Source: Linyphia triangularis (Eukaryota; Arthropoda; Arachnida; Araneae; Linyphiidae). From it: a DNA stretch of 64,000 nucleotides. Both the position numbers and the translations under genes were made by a program. Shown here piece by piece: positions 1-11,834 of the stretch. Positions within the stretch are counted from its first letter, which is position 1. Each line of letters begins with the position of its first letter. Where the stretch lies: the NCBI GenBank assembly GCA_963978545.1, contig OZ021732.1, positions 24,128,688 through 24,192,687 on the forward strand. The letters are read 5' to 3'. The notes under the pieces were generated by a model that searched no databases, was not told the origin of the DNA, and was given only the letters and a program-made list of their open reading frames with translations.

Positions 1-439
1 GCCTTAAGAAAGCTAAGTATTTCTTAATTATCGAAAACAGGCAAGAGAGCAAATCTAAACCAGATGCACTACGATTGCTTGTGTGAAAAATACAATACTT
101 GTATTCTATTTTTAGCACGGAGCCTCAGTAAAAAATAAATCTAAAAATAACCATGTATTCTATAAGTATAAAAAAATAATATTAATTTTCTATAACTAAA
201 ATCAGCCAAGAAAACAGATTTAAATCAGATGCACACAGATTCATTTACTACTTCTTTACAGTTTGAAAAACCTACAACAAAACTGAGAGATTGTAATTTC
301 TATTTTCAAGTGCGAACCCTTTCCGGCACGTTAACTGACGAAAAATGCCCTTAAAGTGCAAAATACTCTCTATCACTTTGTTGGCGACATTTCAAGATAA
401 TTTTGAAAAATTTCGTGCCAAAATTCTTGTAAAGTAGTT

Positions 440-959
440 TTTAAGCCAAAAAATGATCTTTTGGTGCAGTTCGGCGTAATCTTGAACGAAAAGAGGTTTT
501 TGTAATGGAAAAAAACAGCCATAAACACTGTTTAGAGTTGGAATTTTCACGATGAAAATAAACTTTCTTGGAAGGACAATTTAAATTCAAAGAATAACGA
601 CAGCGGGCAGAACTAAACAGGATATCAGACATGCGACAAGCTGAAGCCGGTACCGTTCAAAACTCAAACCATGTAACGAACGGTCACTATTCGCCGAAAG
701 TAAGAAATGGGAGTGAACTGATTTGACTGTGATTGACAGATCCATGGAAAGTGAACTGGCCGGACACGGGAACGTGACGTAAAAGCGTGACGTCAGAGTT
801 CTTGTAAGACGGGAATTTTGCGGTTTCAGAATTGAAAATTCAAGGACTTTCAAGGTTTTTTTGGGAAATAACCCTATTTTTCCAGGCTATTCAAGGCCTT
901 GAAAAAAAATATTGAAATTCAAGGACTTTCCAGGTTTTCCAGGCCCCGTACGCACCCTG
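440..959 (-). mobile_element. hAT-type transposon terminus
   Basis: Read on the minus strand, the sequence starts at 959 with CAGGGTGCGTACGGGGCC and runs into repeated 'CCTTGAA...TCAAGG' motifs (780-950). That is the style of terminal and subterminal repeat seen in many arthropod hAT elements. No partner terminus was found in 1-440, so the element is truncated or extends off the left edge. The inner limit of 440 is a guess. No transposase coding is visible. Confidence 0.45.
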
Positions 960-1065
960 TTTAAAGTAATGTAAGTTTTAAAGTTTAAGTATAAAATGAT
1001 AAAGTAAGTAAAAAGACACCTTCATATGTTTCAAACTTAAGGAGGCCATTAATAAGTTCAACTTT

Positions 1066-1730
1066 TTACTTTCAATTACCCATGTTTGCATAGGGTAACA
1101 AAAACATAGTATTCGATCCAAAATTTACAAAATTTTGATTTTATCTCTTTTGCACTTCTCTGCATATTATAACATCCTGATTTCAAAAAAGTGGCCTAGA
1201 AAATTTCTGTCTGTATGTACGTGGTCAGCATAACTCCCAAACAAACTGACCTACGATGTTCAAATTTGAGGTGCAGGTTTGTGGTGGCCATGAGACCTAC
1301 AATTAAGGTTTTTGTCAAAATCGTGGATGTACATAACACTGTAATCATGAAAAAATAATTTTTCAGCAATTGCTAAGAAACGTCTCTAACGATTTTGATT
1401 AAAATCTCTATGTTAATGCCTCTTAAAGTGTTCTATTAACAAAGAGCTCGCTGCCCTCCAGCATCACCTATCAACGATGGATTTTTTCCATTTCACGCAC
1501 AAGAAATGACAACGAAATGTCGATTAAATAACATTACCAATTTTGCATTTAGGCAGTGCTTTTTTTCTATTTATGCTGGAGTAAAAATTATTACCATAAA
1601 TATAGCTAAACTGGCCATTCTTATTTACATAAGTGAAAATATGAAAAAGGTAAATAACACTATATCAAATTTTAAACCAATGACCAATATTATAGTGTAA
1701 TTGAAAGTTGTGCAATGTTCCACACCCCTA
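1066..1730 (-). repeat. Family P dispersed repeat, copy 1
   Basis: One copy of an unnamed ~650-720 bp repeat found about a dozen times in the window. In the orientation used here it starts with GGGGTGTGGAACATCGCA-type sequence followed by ACTTTCAATTAC. It ends in a palindrome built from TACTTTCATTACCC and GGGTAATTGAAAGTA. This copy is reversed: the palindrome is at about 1066-1110 and the GTGGAAC end (as its complement) is at 1715-1730. No conserved reading frame is seen. Confidence 0.7.
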
Positions 1731-2347
1731 TTTAAGCAGGGCAGTTGACACATTTGAAAAAACCGTTAGAATCTGGTTGAGGTTCAATATTGAGTACAGA
1801 ACTCCTTCAGTTATCAATCTCACCATCTTGTTACAGTTGCTGATTAAACAAATTGCACATGCTCCCAATGGTTTGTATTGCGAACAATACCAGATAGTTG
1901 GTTTTTAAATCTCTTTCAGTCAAGACCTGTCCTCAATTAATCCTTTTTCTTAATTGCGTTAACAAATTTCCAGTTGCAATAATGATCCGTTGATTCGATC
2001 CCCAAAAAAGTCAATCCGTTTCATTCATATATACACATTTATATCTGTTTAATCAATTGTATATTCTTATTCCCCAATTATCAGAAGCATATTATGACCA
2101 TAAGATTCAGGTCTTTTTATTTTAATTTTCCACTGTACATAACTCATAATTGATTGATTTACAACCTAATTTGAAAAGAACTTTTTTCTAAATAATCTGA
2201 TGGTCATTTAAGAATTTGAATGCCTTGATTTCTGAGAAACATCATTGACCTTAATAAACCTTACATGCAATTTCAATGTTTATCTGTATTTATTATCAAA
2301 TTCTTTTATTTGGTCAATCATAATTATTCAAAATTCTCAATTCTTAC

Positions 2348-2762
2348 CAGTGTGTCTCAAAACAACCATATTGCATGTTGTGGTATCTTCTGTGCCCACC
2401 ACACTGATATGCTCTATAATACAGAAAAACAAATTAGCATCAAACATAATACAAAACAAAAAGAAATATAGTCCATCGCAATGCTTATTAAACCTACTAT
2501 CATGTGGTGAAGTAACAGCATATTCTCTCTGATGCACATAGAGAAGACCAAGAGGGCCAATGACCTTTGGAGCTTGCGCTATAAGGGCTGCTGCAACATC
2601 CTAAAGAGATTCATTTCAGTTAATATACAAAACTTAAAGAACATTATTTAGTTAAAGTGGTTTTGGAAGAGTAAGTACCTTTAAATGAGGATAAGACTCA
2701 AAAAGTGTCCTGGTATCTGGTGGTAACTCTTCTAGAAGTATGCCATTTATTATCAAAGGCAT
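2348..2762 (-). CDS. NTAN1: NTAN1, first three coding exons (partial gene)
   Basis: Protein N-terminal asparagine amidohydrolase converts N-terminal Asn to Asp, feeding the Arg/N-degron pathway. Three exons are visible on the minus strand. Exon A, 2762-2679, is 28 codons from the ATG, starts MPLIINGILLEELPP and ends at a GTACTTAC donor, phase 0. Exon B, 2600-2498, is 34 codons plus one base and contains GPLGLLYVHQREYAVTSP; it ends at donor GTAGGT. Exon C, 2413-2348, follows an acceptor ending TATTATAG, contains TEDTTTCNMVVLRHT and ends at donor GTAAG. The phases join cleanly. The Cys in exon C (about residue 76 when spliced) aligns with the catalytic Cys75 known for human NTAN1. An AG acceptor directly precedes the ATG, so a 5'UTR exon probably lies between 2763 and 6069. 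The rest of the protein (about 220 residues in the family) is not found in 1-2347 and should lie further left. This is a family assignment from memory of the conserved blocks, and a strong one. Confidence 0.85.
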
Positions 2763-3119
2763 TCTGAAATAACGAAACAAGCTTTAGAACTCGTCAGGAG
2801 TCAGGGTTTAAATCAAATGTTTTGTTTTTTTCAAAAAAATCAATTGGTTTTTTTTTTAAAGAATAATTTAAAATTATTTTAAATATAATTTATATTTTTT
2901 TCAAATTATTTGATGTTGCAAATAGCTTCTACTATTAACTGAACAACTAAACTTTTTTTTCTATAATATATTTTTTAAGAAAATAATTCATTAAATGAAA
3001 TATCTATATTCTTGATGTAATTAAAGACTCATGAAGTTTTTACAAGTATCGACAATAAGATTTTATAATAATCTAATAGATATATTAATGTTTTATACAG
3101 TGGAGTATCTCAAATCCGG

Positions 3120-3300
3120 TTGGTTGGTTGTATTCAGATTATCTGGCGCCGTCAGCAACACGAGGGCTATAATGCGCCGAAACATTTCGTCATTTAACAA
3201 ACCAACATACATTTACAAACACCCATGCCTACACGGGACTCGAACCCGCAACCTCGCGGTCTAGAAGCCAGCACGCTAACCACTATACCGTTTGGTCGGC
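3120..3300 (-). mobile_element. tRNA-derived SINE, copy 1
   Basis: The element reads on the minus strand. Its tRNA-like head is at 3300, starting GCCGACCAAACGGTATAG, with A-box-like TGGTTAGCGTG and B-box GGTTCGAGTCC. The body leads to a tail of CCAACCA-type repeats with no poly(A). It is flanked by exact 13-bp target duplications ATCTCAAATCCGG at 3107-3119 and 3301-3313. The open frame crossing it is incidental. Confidence 0.93.
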
Positions 3301-3313
3301 ATCTCAAATCCGG

Positions 3314-6069
3314 AATCGCAGGGACTTCAACGATTCCTGATTTTGGTAAATTCCAGATTTTAGAACATAAAATTTTTTATGCACAAAATCAATGAAATAA
3401 AACATATAAATTGAATAAGCTAAGAAAAAACCTTATATAACTTGATGCGGTTTTGAAAAACATTTGTTTTAAGATTAGCTGTTTTAATAGTTTTGACTTT
3501 TGGCTAAATTTTTCTCCTGTTTCTTGAATTTCCATTATTTCCGATTCTGAAATTATCTCTTGGCTCTAATCTTTGAATTGCAGTGCCCAACACTTTCAAC
3601 TAATTGCTCTTTGGGAATTTTACTCTCAACCTCTTCGTTTTCGCTGTCATCACTTTCAGATACGGGCAATACACTTTCAATACGTAAAAATTTTTTTTTT
3701 TTTAAGAGAGCAGTGTACGGAAAGGTTCAGATCTTAGATATTTTCAGATATTTTACTGTAATAATTCGAAATTATTAATTAAACTAAAATTATAGACAGC
3801 ACTTAAAATATCTTTCTAAAATAGTGGTTTTGTGTTCCAACAACTTATTTCAAAACGTTAAAAATATCGTTTTCAACAACTTATCACCATTACTAATGAA
3901 TCTAAGAGCAATATTCCATGTATTATGAAGTAAACTTACTAATGAATTATATTTTAAATATTGAATTTAAAAAATAGTGTCTAGATAAGATATTAAAATT
4001 TAATATGATTTGAATGTCCAAATAAGTAGCAACAACTGTATATTTACTTCATTTAAATTATTTCAAAAGGAATATTAATTGTAATTTGAACATTAATTAT
4101 TCTAGTTAATGTCAAACTTCATTTATAAATATGAAAACATGTAAATAAAAAAGGATTTCTTAAAAATCCGGTTAAACCATTTTTTTTTTTTTTTTGAAAA
4201 ATCCTCTTTTTTTACCAACCCTGCCAGGAGCATAGCTTTAATTTAGAGTTATGCATCTATGGCAAAAAAAAAAATTGAATTATCTTTAAAAAGTAATAAT
4301 AATAAAGGTATAAACAGCTGTTTAACAATATGGTTGTTGTAAAAGTTTTTTTAATTTTTTTTTTTATAAAGTTTAGTGGCTTTTTATATGTAATACATTG
4401 ATACTAATGACAATGTAATAGATGTAGAACACAGGTAAAGTAAATAATCACTAATCATAACAATACATTTTTTAAAAATACAAAATATGCAGGATATCAT
4501 AGTGCAAGACATCCAGTGGGGACATTTTGAGATATGCATTTTCGTGGAACATAGACTATTAGTAGGGGATATATCTAAAACCCCATCTGTCAAAACCCAT
4601 TGCCATTTCACCTCAAATTCATTTCTTAAAACTTATTTTCCTACTTAATGATGCATGCATTATGAAAAAAAAAACTTTAAGAATATTAATAAACAATGCA
4701 CAACTGGCTTGTGCAATTTGGTATATATGCTTTATAGGGGCCTGGCATTTTTTCTAAAGATTTATTAAAAAGATACATATTTTCAAATTGTTACCTTATA
4801 GTCTCAGTTTTATTACCGCCATAAGTTCTGTTCTGCTGATTTATTTTTCCCCCAAACAAAGTTTCCAAATATCACCAGGTCCTTATAGTACATCTTAAAT
4901 TTTTTAGATAAATTACTAGTGATTTTTAATAGAAAAAAGGAAAAAAAGCATTACCATCATTGACGCAATGCAGTATTCTAAAGAAAAAACTTTAAGGAGA
5001 ATAAGCATTTGACGAGAAATGATTTTTTATCAAAGAAAGTAGACAAAAAGATCGTAGATGATTTCAAATGTATTTCCCAATTTAGTTTTTCAAACTACAG
5101 ATAACATTAAATGCAGCCTCAATGAAGAGTGAAATATTTAAGATATAGTAAGCAAATCAGATTTTGTGAATGTCAAGAAGAAAACAAATACTTTAGATAG
5201 AAAGTAATTTATGCTGTTGTTAACATTCTTGTTTAATAAAATTCAGAAAAATAATTTAAAATGTACAAACAAACTCACTTGTAACTGGCATGTCTTTGTT
5301 TCACTTATACTTTGTGCAAAATTGGAAGAACAAAACAAACAATTGAATTTTTAATAAAAAAAACTAGATGTTTCTTTAACGTGCCAAAGTTTACATTTCA
5401 TTCACTTGTCAGACATTTTTTTAGGCCCGCATTTGATGAGTGTAAATTTTTTCACCAAATATCAATAAAATAAATAGTGATAAAAAATTTACAAATTTTC
5501 AGATAAAAAAATTGATGTAAAATTCAAACTAAATTATTCAAAAATCTAATTTGTGAATTTTTCTGCGAGCCTACAAAATAAATATATTTTTTTATTTATT
5601 TACAAAAAACAAAATAAGCCCAAAAATTACAGAAAGAGCTACCAATGTAAATAATTTCAATTACAGAGTTAAGTGTTACATAATAATAATTCATTTGTTT
5701 CGTATGCTAGGTTAGCCTCAATTTTTTTTTATATATATATTTTTTTATAATAAGGTTAAGCTTGAACCATAAACTCTAACCGTCAAATTTAGTCTGTGTT
5801 GTGTTATGTTGTGATCCTGAAATTTCCATTTCGTTGATCAGAAAATTAACTTTTAAAATAGTATTTGAGGCTCAATTGATTCGCAAAAATGCTTTGGTTT
5901 GGAAGAATATTGTCTTTCATTTTTTAATTGCAGTTTCTAAAGTATCTATTATTCTTGTGAACATGGGTATCCTTAAAAAATGAGTTAAACTTTAAAAATT
6001 ATGAAACAAATTAAACTTTCTCAAAAGTAATTCCTTTCGCTCTGCATAAGCGTTCTCTCACCAATCCAC
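3314..6069. other. AT-rich intergenic region between NTAN1 and RECQL5
   Basis: No coding sequence is recognised. The region holds homopolymer runs (for example T runs near 3690 and 4183) and low-complexity AT sequence. It should contain the 5'UTR exon and promoter of the divergent NTAN1 gene and the RECQL5 promoter. An inverted-CCAAT-type CCAAT lies at 6061-6065, just before the RECQL5 ATG, but no promoter can be assigned with confidence. Confidence 0.4.
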
Positions 6070-8808
6070 ATGGCACAACCACCTTCGCCACCACCTGAGG
6101 AGGTGGAAGGCTCGGGATGTGTAGTAAAAGAAATCGAAAAGCAACTTTATAAAACTATGAAAGATGTTTTCAAGTATGATAGTTACAGGTCTTTGGTTCA
6201 GAAAAGAGCGATCGAAGCTGTGGCAAACAGCAACCAAGATGTGTTTGTTTCCATGCCTACTGGTGCTGGCAAGTCATTGTGTTACCAACTTACTGCTCTA
6301 GTAAGCGAGAGAAAAGGCATGACTATTGTCGTTTCACCTCTCATTGCTCTGATGATAAATCAAATGAACCAAATGCTTTCTTTAGGTGTTCGCACTGAAA
6401 CCATCAATTCTAAAATGTCTGCCTCTGAGCGCGAGAGGGTTAAAAAAGACCTTACTAGCAACACACCAAAGACGAAACTGTTGTACATCACACCTGAATT
6501 AGCTAACACGGCTGGTTTTCATAATTTGTTAGATCACCTATACAAAACAAACAATATTGCTCGTATTGCCGTCGATGAGGCCCACTGTGTTTCTCAGTGG
6601 GGACACAGTTTTCGCTCTGATTATTTACATCTTGGAAAGATCAGAGAAAGATATCCTTCCGTTCCATGGGTGGCACTGACTGCTACTGCATCAGTTCAAG
6701 TTATGGATGATGTTCTAGCATTGCTGAAGCTATACCAGCCAGTTGCAATATTTAAAACTTCTTGTTTCCGTAACAATTTGTTCTATGATGTGTCTTTCAA
6801 AGAAGCCATTGAGGATCCATACACAGATCTGACTCAGTTTGCCTTCTCAGCTTTGGGTGACCACTGGGAAATGGACCCTCCTAGTGAAAGAGGATGTGGA
6901 ATTGTGTACTGCCGAACTAGAGATGGATGTGAGGAACTGTCAAACAAACTGACCAAGTTGGGACTTCACACACAACCATACCATGCAGGCATCAAACCTG
7001 ATGTTCGCAAGGACACGCAATCTGGGTGGATGGAGGGGAAAATACCTGTTATAGCTGCAACGGTCAGCTTCGGGATGGGGATTGATAAGCCCAGTGTGAG
7101 GTTTGTTGCTCATTGGTGTGTGTCCCAGTCTGTGCCGGGTTATTACCAAGAATCTGGTAGAGCTGGTAGGGATGGAAAACCAGCTAAATGTCGGATATAC
7201 TACTCGAGGAAAGATCGAGACACGATTCTCTTTCTTTTGAAGAAAGATGAAACTTCTGCTAAGACAAAGGCAGCTCGAATGAAGATTGGCTCCACTATTA
7301 AAAGTTTCAACACTATGATTAAGTATTGCGAAGAATCTGTGTGTCGGCATTACTTGCTTGCCAGGGAATTCGGGGATGACATGCCTGACTGTCGAAAACA
7401 CTGCGATGTTTGTGTTACACCAAAAGTGGTTTCACAGAAACTCTCGAAATTTAAAGGTCTTTTTCTCGGCTCAAAAATTCGGCAATCAAAACAAGATTCT
7501 GTGAGTTCTCGTAGTTTGTATGGTGGAGGGAGAGAAGGAGTTCGTCAAGAAACAGAGGAGTACGAAGGTTATGACAGTACATCTAGAGAAAAGGAAGCTG
7601 CCAATGCACTTTCTACTCTCATTAGTGATGAGTTCAGTAAACGAAGAGGATCAAAAGGAAAAACGGAGAAACATACTAAAAGTGATAGTTCCAAAGTTCT
7701 TCAACCTTCCATCAAGAAGATTCCTGAGCTTTCAGTTCCTATGCGTGAAAAGTATTTCGACAAATTGGTGGAAGAAATACGGACTCATTTGAAATCCTGC
7801 ACATCCAATAAACGCTGTCCTGATTTTAAGGAAAAAGACATTAAACAGTGTGTAGCTGAATTCGAATGGAATACCTTTAGCTCAAAGTTGAACATTCACA
7901 TGTACCGGAAAGAAATTGTGAATCTCACTAAATCTCTGAGAGAGGCCTCTAGGCAAGTTGAAGTGCACCCTTTGATATCGAACTTTGTGCCAAATCAAAA
8001 TTTGGTGAGGAACTCCGATTCCAGTGGTAAAGAAAGACTACACACAATTGTCGATTATTTTTCTAAAAGTAATAAGTCCAATAGTGAGAACAGACTACAA
8101 AATGAAAATAGTACTTTTCAATCAAGCTCAAATAACCATAAAATAGACAACTCTCGTACGTTAGAATCCCAAAGGAAAAGGTCTGCATCTTCAGACATGT
8201 TCTGTGATAATATTTCTGATAAGCAGAGTTTGAAACAATATCTAGATAGTGAATCTGAAGGATCAACAAGATATAGTCCCAAGAAATACAAATCAGATAG
8301 GACTAGAGCTAGTGTTGCAGAAGAGAAACCCATCATGAAGTACTTCTTCGAAAGTGTGAATTCTTCGGTTGAAGTCAATCTTGCATCCCCTGAAGGAGAC
8401 AAACAGACACTTAGTTTACCTTCCACTTCTCCATCCTCTAGCAAAATGTTGAAATCCCAACATGCGGAAAGCGAAGATAAGTCAACATCGAGCTCTCCAT
8501 CTAAAAAACGACGAAGGAAATCTATCGATGCTCTATCAGATAAAACTTCGGGTTCCGAAAAAGGAAGGAAGTGTGAACAGAAAAAAACTACCACACAAGT
8601 TCGTAATGACAATCTTAAAAAAGCTGCTGATTTGGTGAGGAAACATTTGAATCCTGAATACAAATCAAAGCGAATCAGCAAAGACTTTTTCAAAATTGTT
8701 TGCCGCAGCATATCTCATAGACTAGTTGAGGCAGATGCCATAAACGATATAGCAGCTAAGCAGGAAGTGGAAAAGTTATTGCAATCAAATGGAACTATGT
8801 ATGTATAA
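6070..8808 (+). CDS. RECQL5: RecQ5-family ATP-dependent DNA helicase, single exon
   Basis: 912 aa. RECQL5 is a 3'-5' helicase that limits recombination and transcription-linked genome instability and binds RNA polymerase II. Visible features are: Walker A PTGAGKS at 63-69; DEAH box VDEAHCVSQWGH at 168-179; motif III LTATA at 203-207; motif V region SFGMGIDKPSVRFVAHW at 333-349; motif VI QESGRAGRDG at 360-369; and a zinc-site cysteine set (Cys425, 441, 445, 448). A RecQ5-specific helical region lies at about 555-650, followed by a Ser/Lys-rich disordered stretch with KKRRRK. A C-terminal block at about 853-905 resembles the SRI Pol II-binding domain of vertebrate RECQL5. Length is close to the human long isoform (991 aa). 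The start is chosen because the helicase fold begins about 30 residues later and no upstream in-frame coding is seen. Two oddities: there are no introns across 2.7 kb, and the aromatic-rich loop reads QWGHSFRSDY where the family has QWGHDFRPDY. The frame is intact, so I call it functional; a retrocopy cannot be excluded. Confidence 0.95.
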   Translation: MAQPPSPPPEEVEGSGCVVKEIEKQLYKTMKDVFKYDSYRSLVQKRAIEAVANSNQDVFVSMPTGAGKSLCYQLTALVSERKGMTIVVSPLIALMINQMNQMLSLGVRTETINSKMSASERERVKKDLTSNTPKTKLLYITPELANTAGFHNLLDHLYKTNNIARIAVDEAHCVSQWGHSFRSDYLHLGKIRERYPSVPWVALTATASVQVMDDVLALLKLYQPVAIFKTSCFRNNLFYDVSFKEAIEDPYTDLTQFAFSALGDHWEMDPPSERGCGIVYCRTRDGCEELSNKLTKLGLHTQPYHAGIKPDVRKDTQSGWMEGKIPVIAATVSFGMGIDKPSVRFVAHWCVSQSVPGYYQESGRAGRDGKPAKCRIYYSRKDRDTILFLLKKDETSAKTKAARMKIGSTIKSFNTMIKYCEESVCRHYLLAREFGDDMPDCRKHCDVCVTPKVVSQKLSKFKGLFLGSKIRQSKQDSVSSRSLYGGGREGVRQETEEYEGYDSTSREKEAANALSTLISDEFSKRRGSKGKTEKHTKSDSSKVLQPSIKKIPELSVPMREKYFDKLVEEIRTHLKSCTSNKRCPDFKEKDIKQCVAEFEWNTFSSKLNIHMYRKEIVNLTKSLREASRQVEVHPLISNFVPNQNLVRNSDSSGKERLHTIVDYFSKSNKSNSENRLQNENSTFQSSSNNHKIDNSRTLESQRKRSASSDMFCDNISDKQSLKQYLDSESEGSTRYSPKKYKSDRTRASVAEEKPIMKYFFESVNSSVEVNLASPEGDKQTLSLPSTSPSSSKMLKSQHAESEDKSTSSSPSKKRRRKSIDALSDKTSGSEKGRKCEQKKTTTQVRNDNLKKAADLVRKHLNPEYKSKRISKDFFKIVCRSISHRLVEADAINDIAAKQEVEKLLQSNGTMYV

Positions 8809-11185
8809 TGGTCTTGCATTGCGAAAATGTGATTTTACTGTGTTACATGTATTAAGTATTAACCATGGGATGGAATATTGTTTTAATTCATTACCATATG
8901 TATAAAATCTTTGAGTATTATGGGCTTTCCAGTGATATTTAATTTATTAATACTTTAACTACAATGTCAATGAGTAAAATATTAGCAGTTTATGGTTTAA
9001 CCACTTATGTGTTTCAAGAAATTTTTTATTGTACCTATATGCTTTAAAGTTCTTTTACAAAATTTAAAGCTTTATTTCAATCTGTGCAATTTTCACTTCA
9101 GATAATTATTAATAATCTCGGAAATTTGAAAATGTATCTGTTTCGTTTCAATCGTAATTTTTAAAGTTTTATTTACTACTTGTTCTGTTATTTTCCCTTC
9201 AATATTTTCTATTCAGCCTTCTATACTTCTTTTATTCATTCAAGTGCCTGGAATCAAACACTTTAATAGTAGATTTTGTTCAGTGTTTTATAAATGTTTG
9301 TTATTTTTGTCTAGTTCCATTATTGTTCTGATTTCTCTTATTAATGGCAGTTTATTGTTAATGGTTCTGTGTTTCGATAGTTACTTTGTTTTCTTAAGAA
9401 ATGTGTCAAGCATCAAAAGGTTTAAAATAATTAATTTCTCTGCATTTTAGTTTTAAATCGATCATTTTAAAGTGTGATTGATGCGTGTTATCTGGTTATG
9501 GGTTTAAAATGTCAGTAATTTTTTCTAGAATGAAATCTGTTTCATAGTGATTTTATGAATAAGATTCTACCCCAACCACGTAAAATGTACTTAATTTACA
9601 TTTAATGATTCATAAACTTGCTCTCTTTTATATAAACCAACAAAATATTTTAAATGCATTGAAATAGTATTTGTTGAAGTTTTTCTACAGCCCCTAATTT
9701 ACACATGTTATCTTCTTTGGTAGTTTGTTCGTTTCTTTGTTATGTTATTCATACATCAATGAAAACACTATGCTATATAACTTATAGATGAAGGTTTGTT
9801 AAAATTGCTATAAATGCTTTTAATGTTAATTATCAATGAGTGAGAGAGATACAATTAATGAAAAACAACATAGTTTGATACAAAACTTTTTTTTTCTATG
9901 TATTCTTTAATATGAAACTATGAAATGTTTGCACCTACACCACTTTTGATCAAATTGTAAATAATTAGAAATATATTTTTTAAATCATTTGGAACACTTG
10001 CAGGAATTGCATTTGTTAAATTGTTAAAATTAGAATTATTTAAAAAAAAAAAAAAATGTTTTTTTAGATAAATGAAAAGAAATGTACGAATTTAATCTAT
10101 TAATTTAAGTTTAAATATTTTTTTTATTCCTTAAGTTTTATAAAATATTCCAAAGTTATGACAAGCTCTCTGCAATTTATAAATGTAAAACTCAAAATAC
10201 AGTTACAGTTAGTTTCTATATTGTGAGTTCATAAAGGATATTCTATATATAATGAAACTCAGTGATGCAAATATTTCCAAATTTAAGATATGGTTATTGC
10301 TAAAGAATTTTTTTAAAAAATGTAAGCAAAATACAAATATACATTTACAATTGAATATGTTATTTTCAGAAGTCGGCTATATTTTCTATTAGATCATTTC
10401 TTTTTCAAAAGCAATAATAAATTGGAAATTAATATTTTTAAAAATAAGTAAATATATTTCTTATATTACTTGAATGCAAGATTTGTTTCAATTAATATTT
10501 AGTTGTTTACTCTATTTTGAAATTTAATTAATTTTGAATTCAAAGAACTTTTAAATTACTTTTTATGAAATGTAAACACCACCCTTCTTAATAAGTTATG
10601 GCAATATGTTATGTTATTTTTTTTAACCAAGATCATATCAAAAGTTATTCTCTTTAATATCTTTTTTGGTAATTTAGGTAATCTAACTGGTTTGAAAGAA
10701 TTTCAAGCCAATGTGACAATCATTTTAATTACCTACTTTTTCAAGCTTGTAAGTCCAGCATCAAAACTGTTATTATTTCTTTTGTGTATTTTTGTAAGGA
10801 ACTTTTTCAATTTAAAAATATTTAATTAGAAAAAAAAAATTTGGATTCCTTTTATCAGTGATGAATTATAAATTGAATTTTTCACATGTGTTCATATTAT
10901 GTATTCAAGATTGTTATTTTAAAATCAATAAAATGTTAAGAATATAGTTTACTGCTCAGTAGTTACTGAGCTAATCTTTCCACAATAATTATTGCTAGAT
11001 CTGCCCACTATTCACATTAAATTAAAAGATTTGAAATCGAAGAATAATCGAGGTACAATAAATAGTAAATATGTTTCTCCAACCCTTTATACAGTGTGTA
11101 ATATGTTTTGCTTTGACTTCCTTTGAAAAATTTTCTTAATTGATAAGTATTTTTCATGTTCCATGAGCATCAGATCCACTTTTTT
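8809..11185. other. AT-rich 3' flank of RECQL5, no gene seen
   Basis: Non-coding AT-rich sequence follows the RECQL5 stop. It contains A runs (10041-10055) and scattered AATAAA-like hexamers (for example near 10927), but no convincing coding frame or bounded transposon. I cannot say which hexamer serves as the RECQL5 poly(A) signal. Confidence 0.4.
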
Positions 11186-11834
11186 ACCTTCAATTGCCGA
11201 TGTGTTAACACATGGAAACTATTGGGTAAATTTTTTTATTTCTTCACGTTTTGGAACATCCTCAGTTAAAAAAAAAGTGGTCTAGAAAAAATGTCTGTCT
11301 AGTCAGAATAACTCCCGAACGTATTGACCTACAATGTTCGAATTTTGTGTGCAGGTTACTGGTGGCCATCTCTTGTTATGATTTTGGTCAAAATTGTGCA
11401 TTAGGTAGCTGACATTGAAATATTTGTTTTTCAGCAATAGCCAAAAAAAACGGCTCTTACGATTTTGATCAAAATCTCTGTGGTAATACTTTTTAAACTG
11501 CTCTAAACATTCCCATTACCGAAATTATCTTAGAAATGTGATAAAGGTATAAAAGGTTGAAAAACAAATGTCTTTAACACAGAGTTCTCTTCTTTTGAGC
11601 ATCGCCCATCAATGACTGTTCCTTTTATGTTTCTCTTACAAGAAAGGATAATGCAATGTTTATCGAAAAACATTTTGGTGAGGTTTTTTTTTATAATGTA
11701 ATAATTATTGCCAAACTCGAATTTTTTAATTAATGAAAATATAAAAACGGTAAATTACACAAATCATTGACAATTATAAATGCAGTTGTCAGCATCAAGT
11801 GTAATTGAAAGTTGTGCAATATTCCCTACGCCTA
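11186..11834 (-). repeat. Family P dispersed repeat, copy 2 (diverged)
   Basis: Same layout as the copy at 1066-1730. It starts with a degenerate palindromic end, followed by CAGAATAACTCCCGAACG-type sequence. The middle contains TTACGATTTTGATCAAAAT. The end carries GTAATTGAAAGTTGTGCAA then TTCCCTACGCCTA in place of TTCCACACCCCTA. It is noticeably diverged, so an old insertion. Confidence 0.6.

Noticed and set aside
3234..3300. Genuine tRNA gene
   Set aside because: The tRNA-like part is the head of a 180-bp SINE with target duplications and recurs in six other copies.
6940..7401. 153-codon minus-strand frame, and 8118-8711 (197 codons)
   Set aside because: Antisense shadows of the RECQL5 coding sequence.
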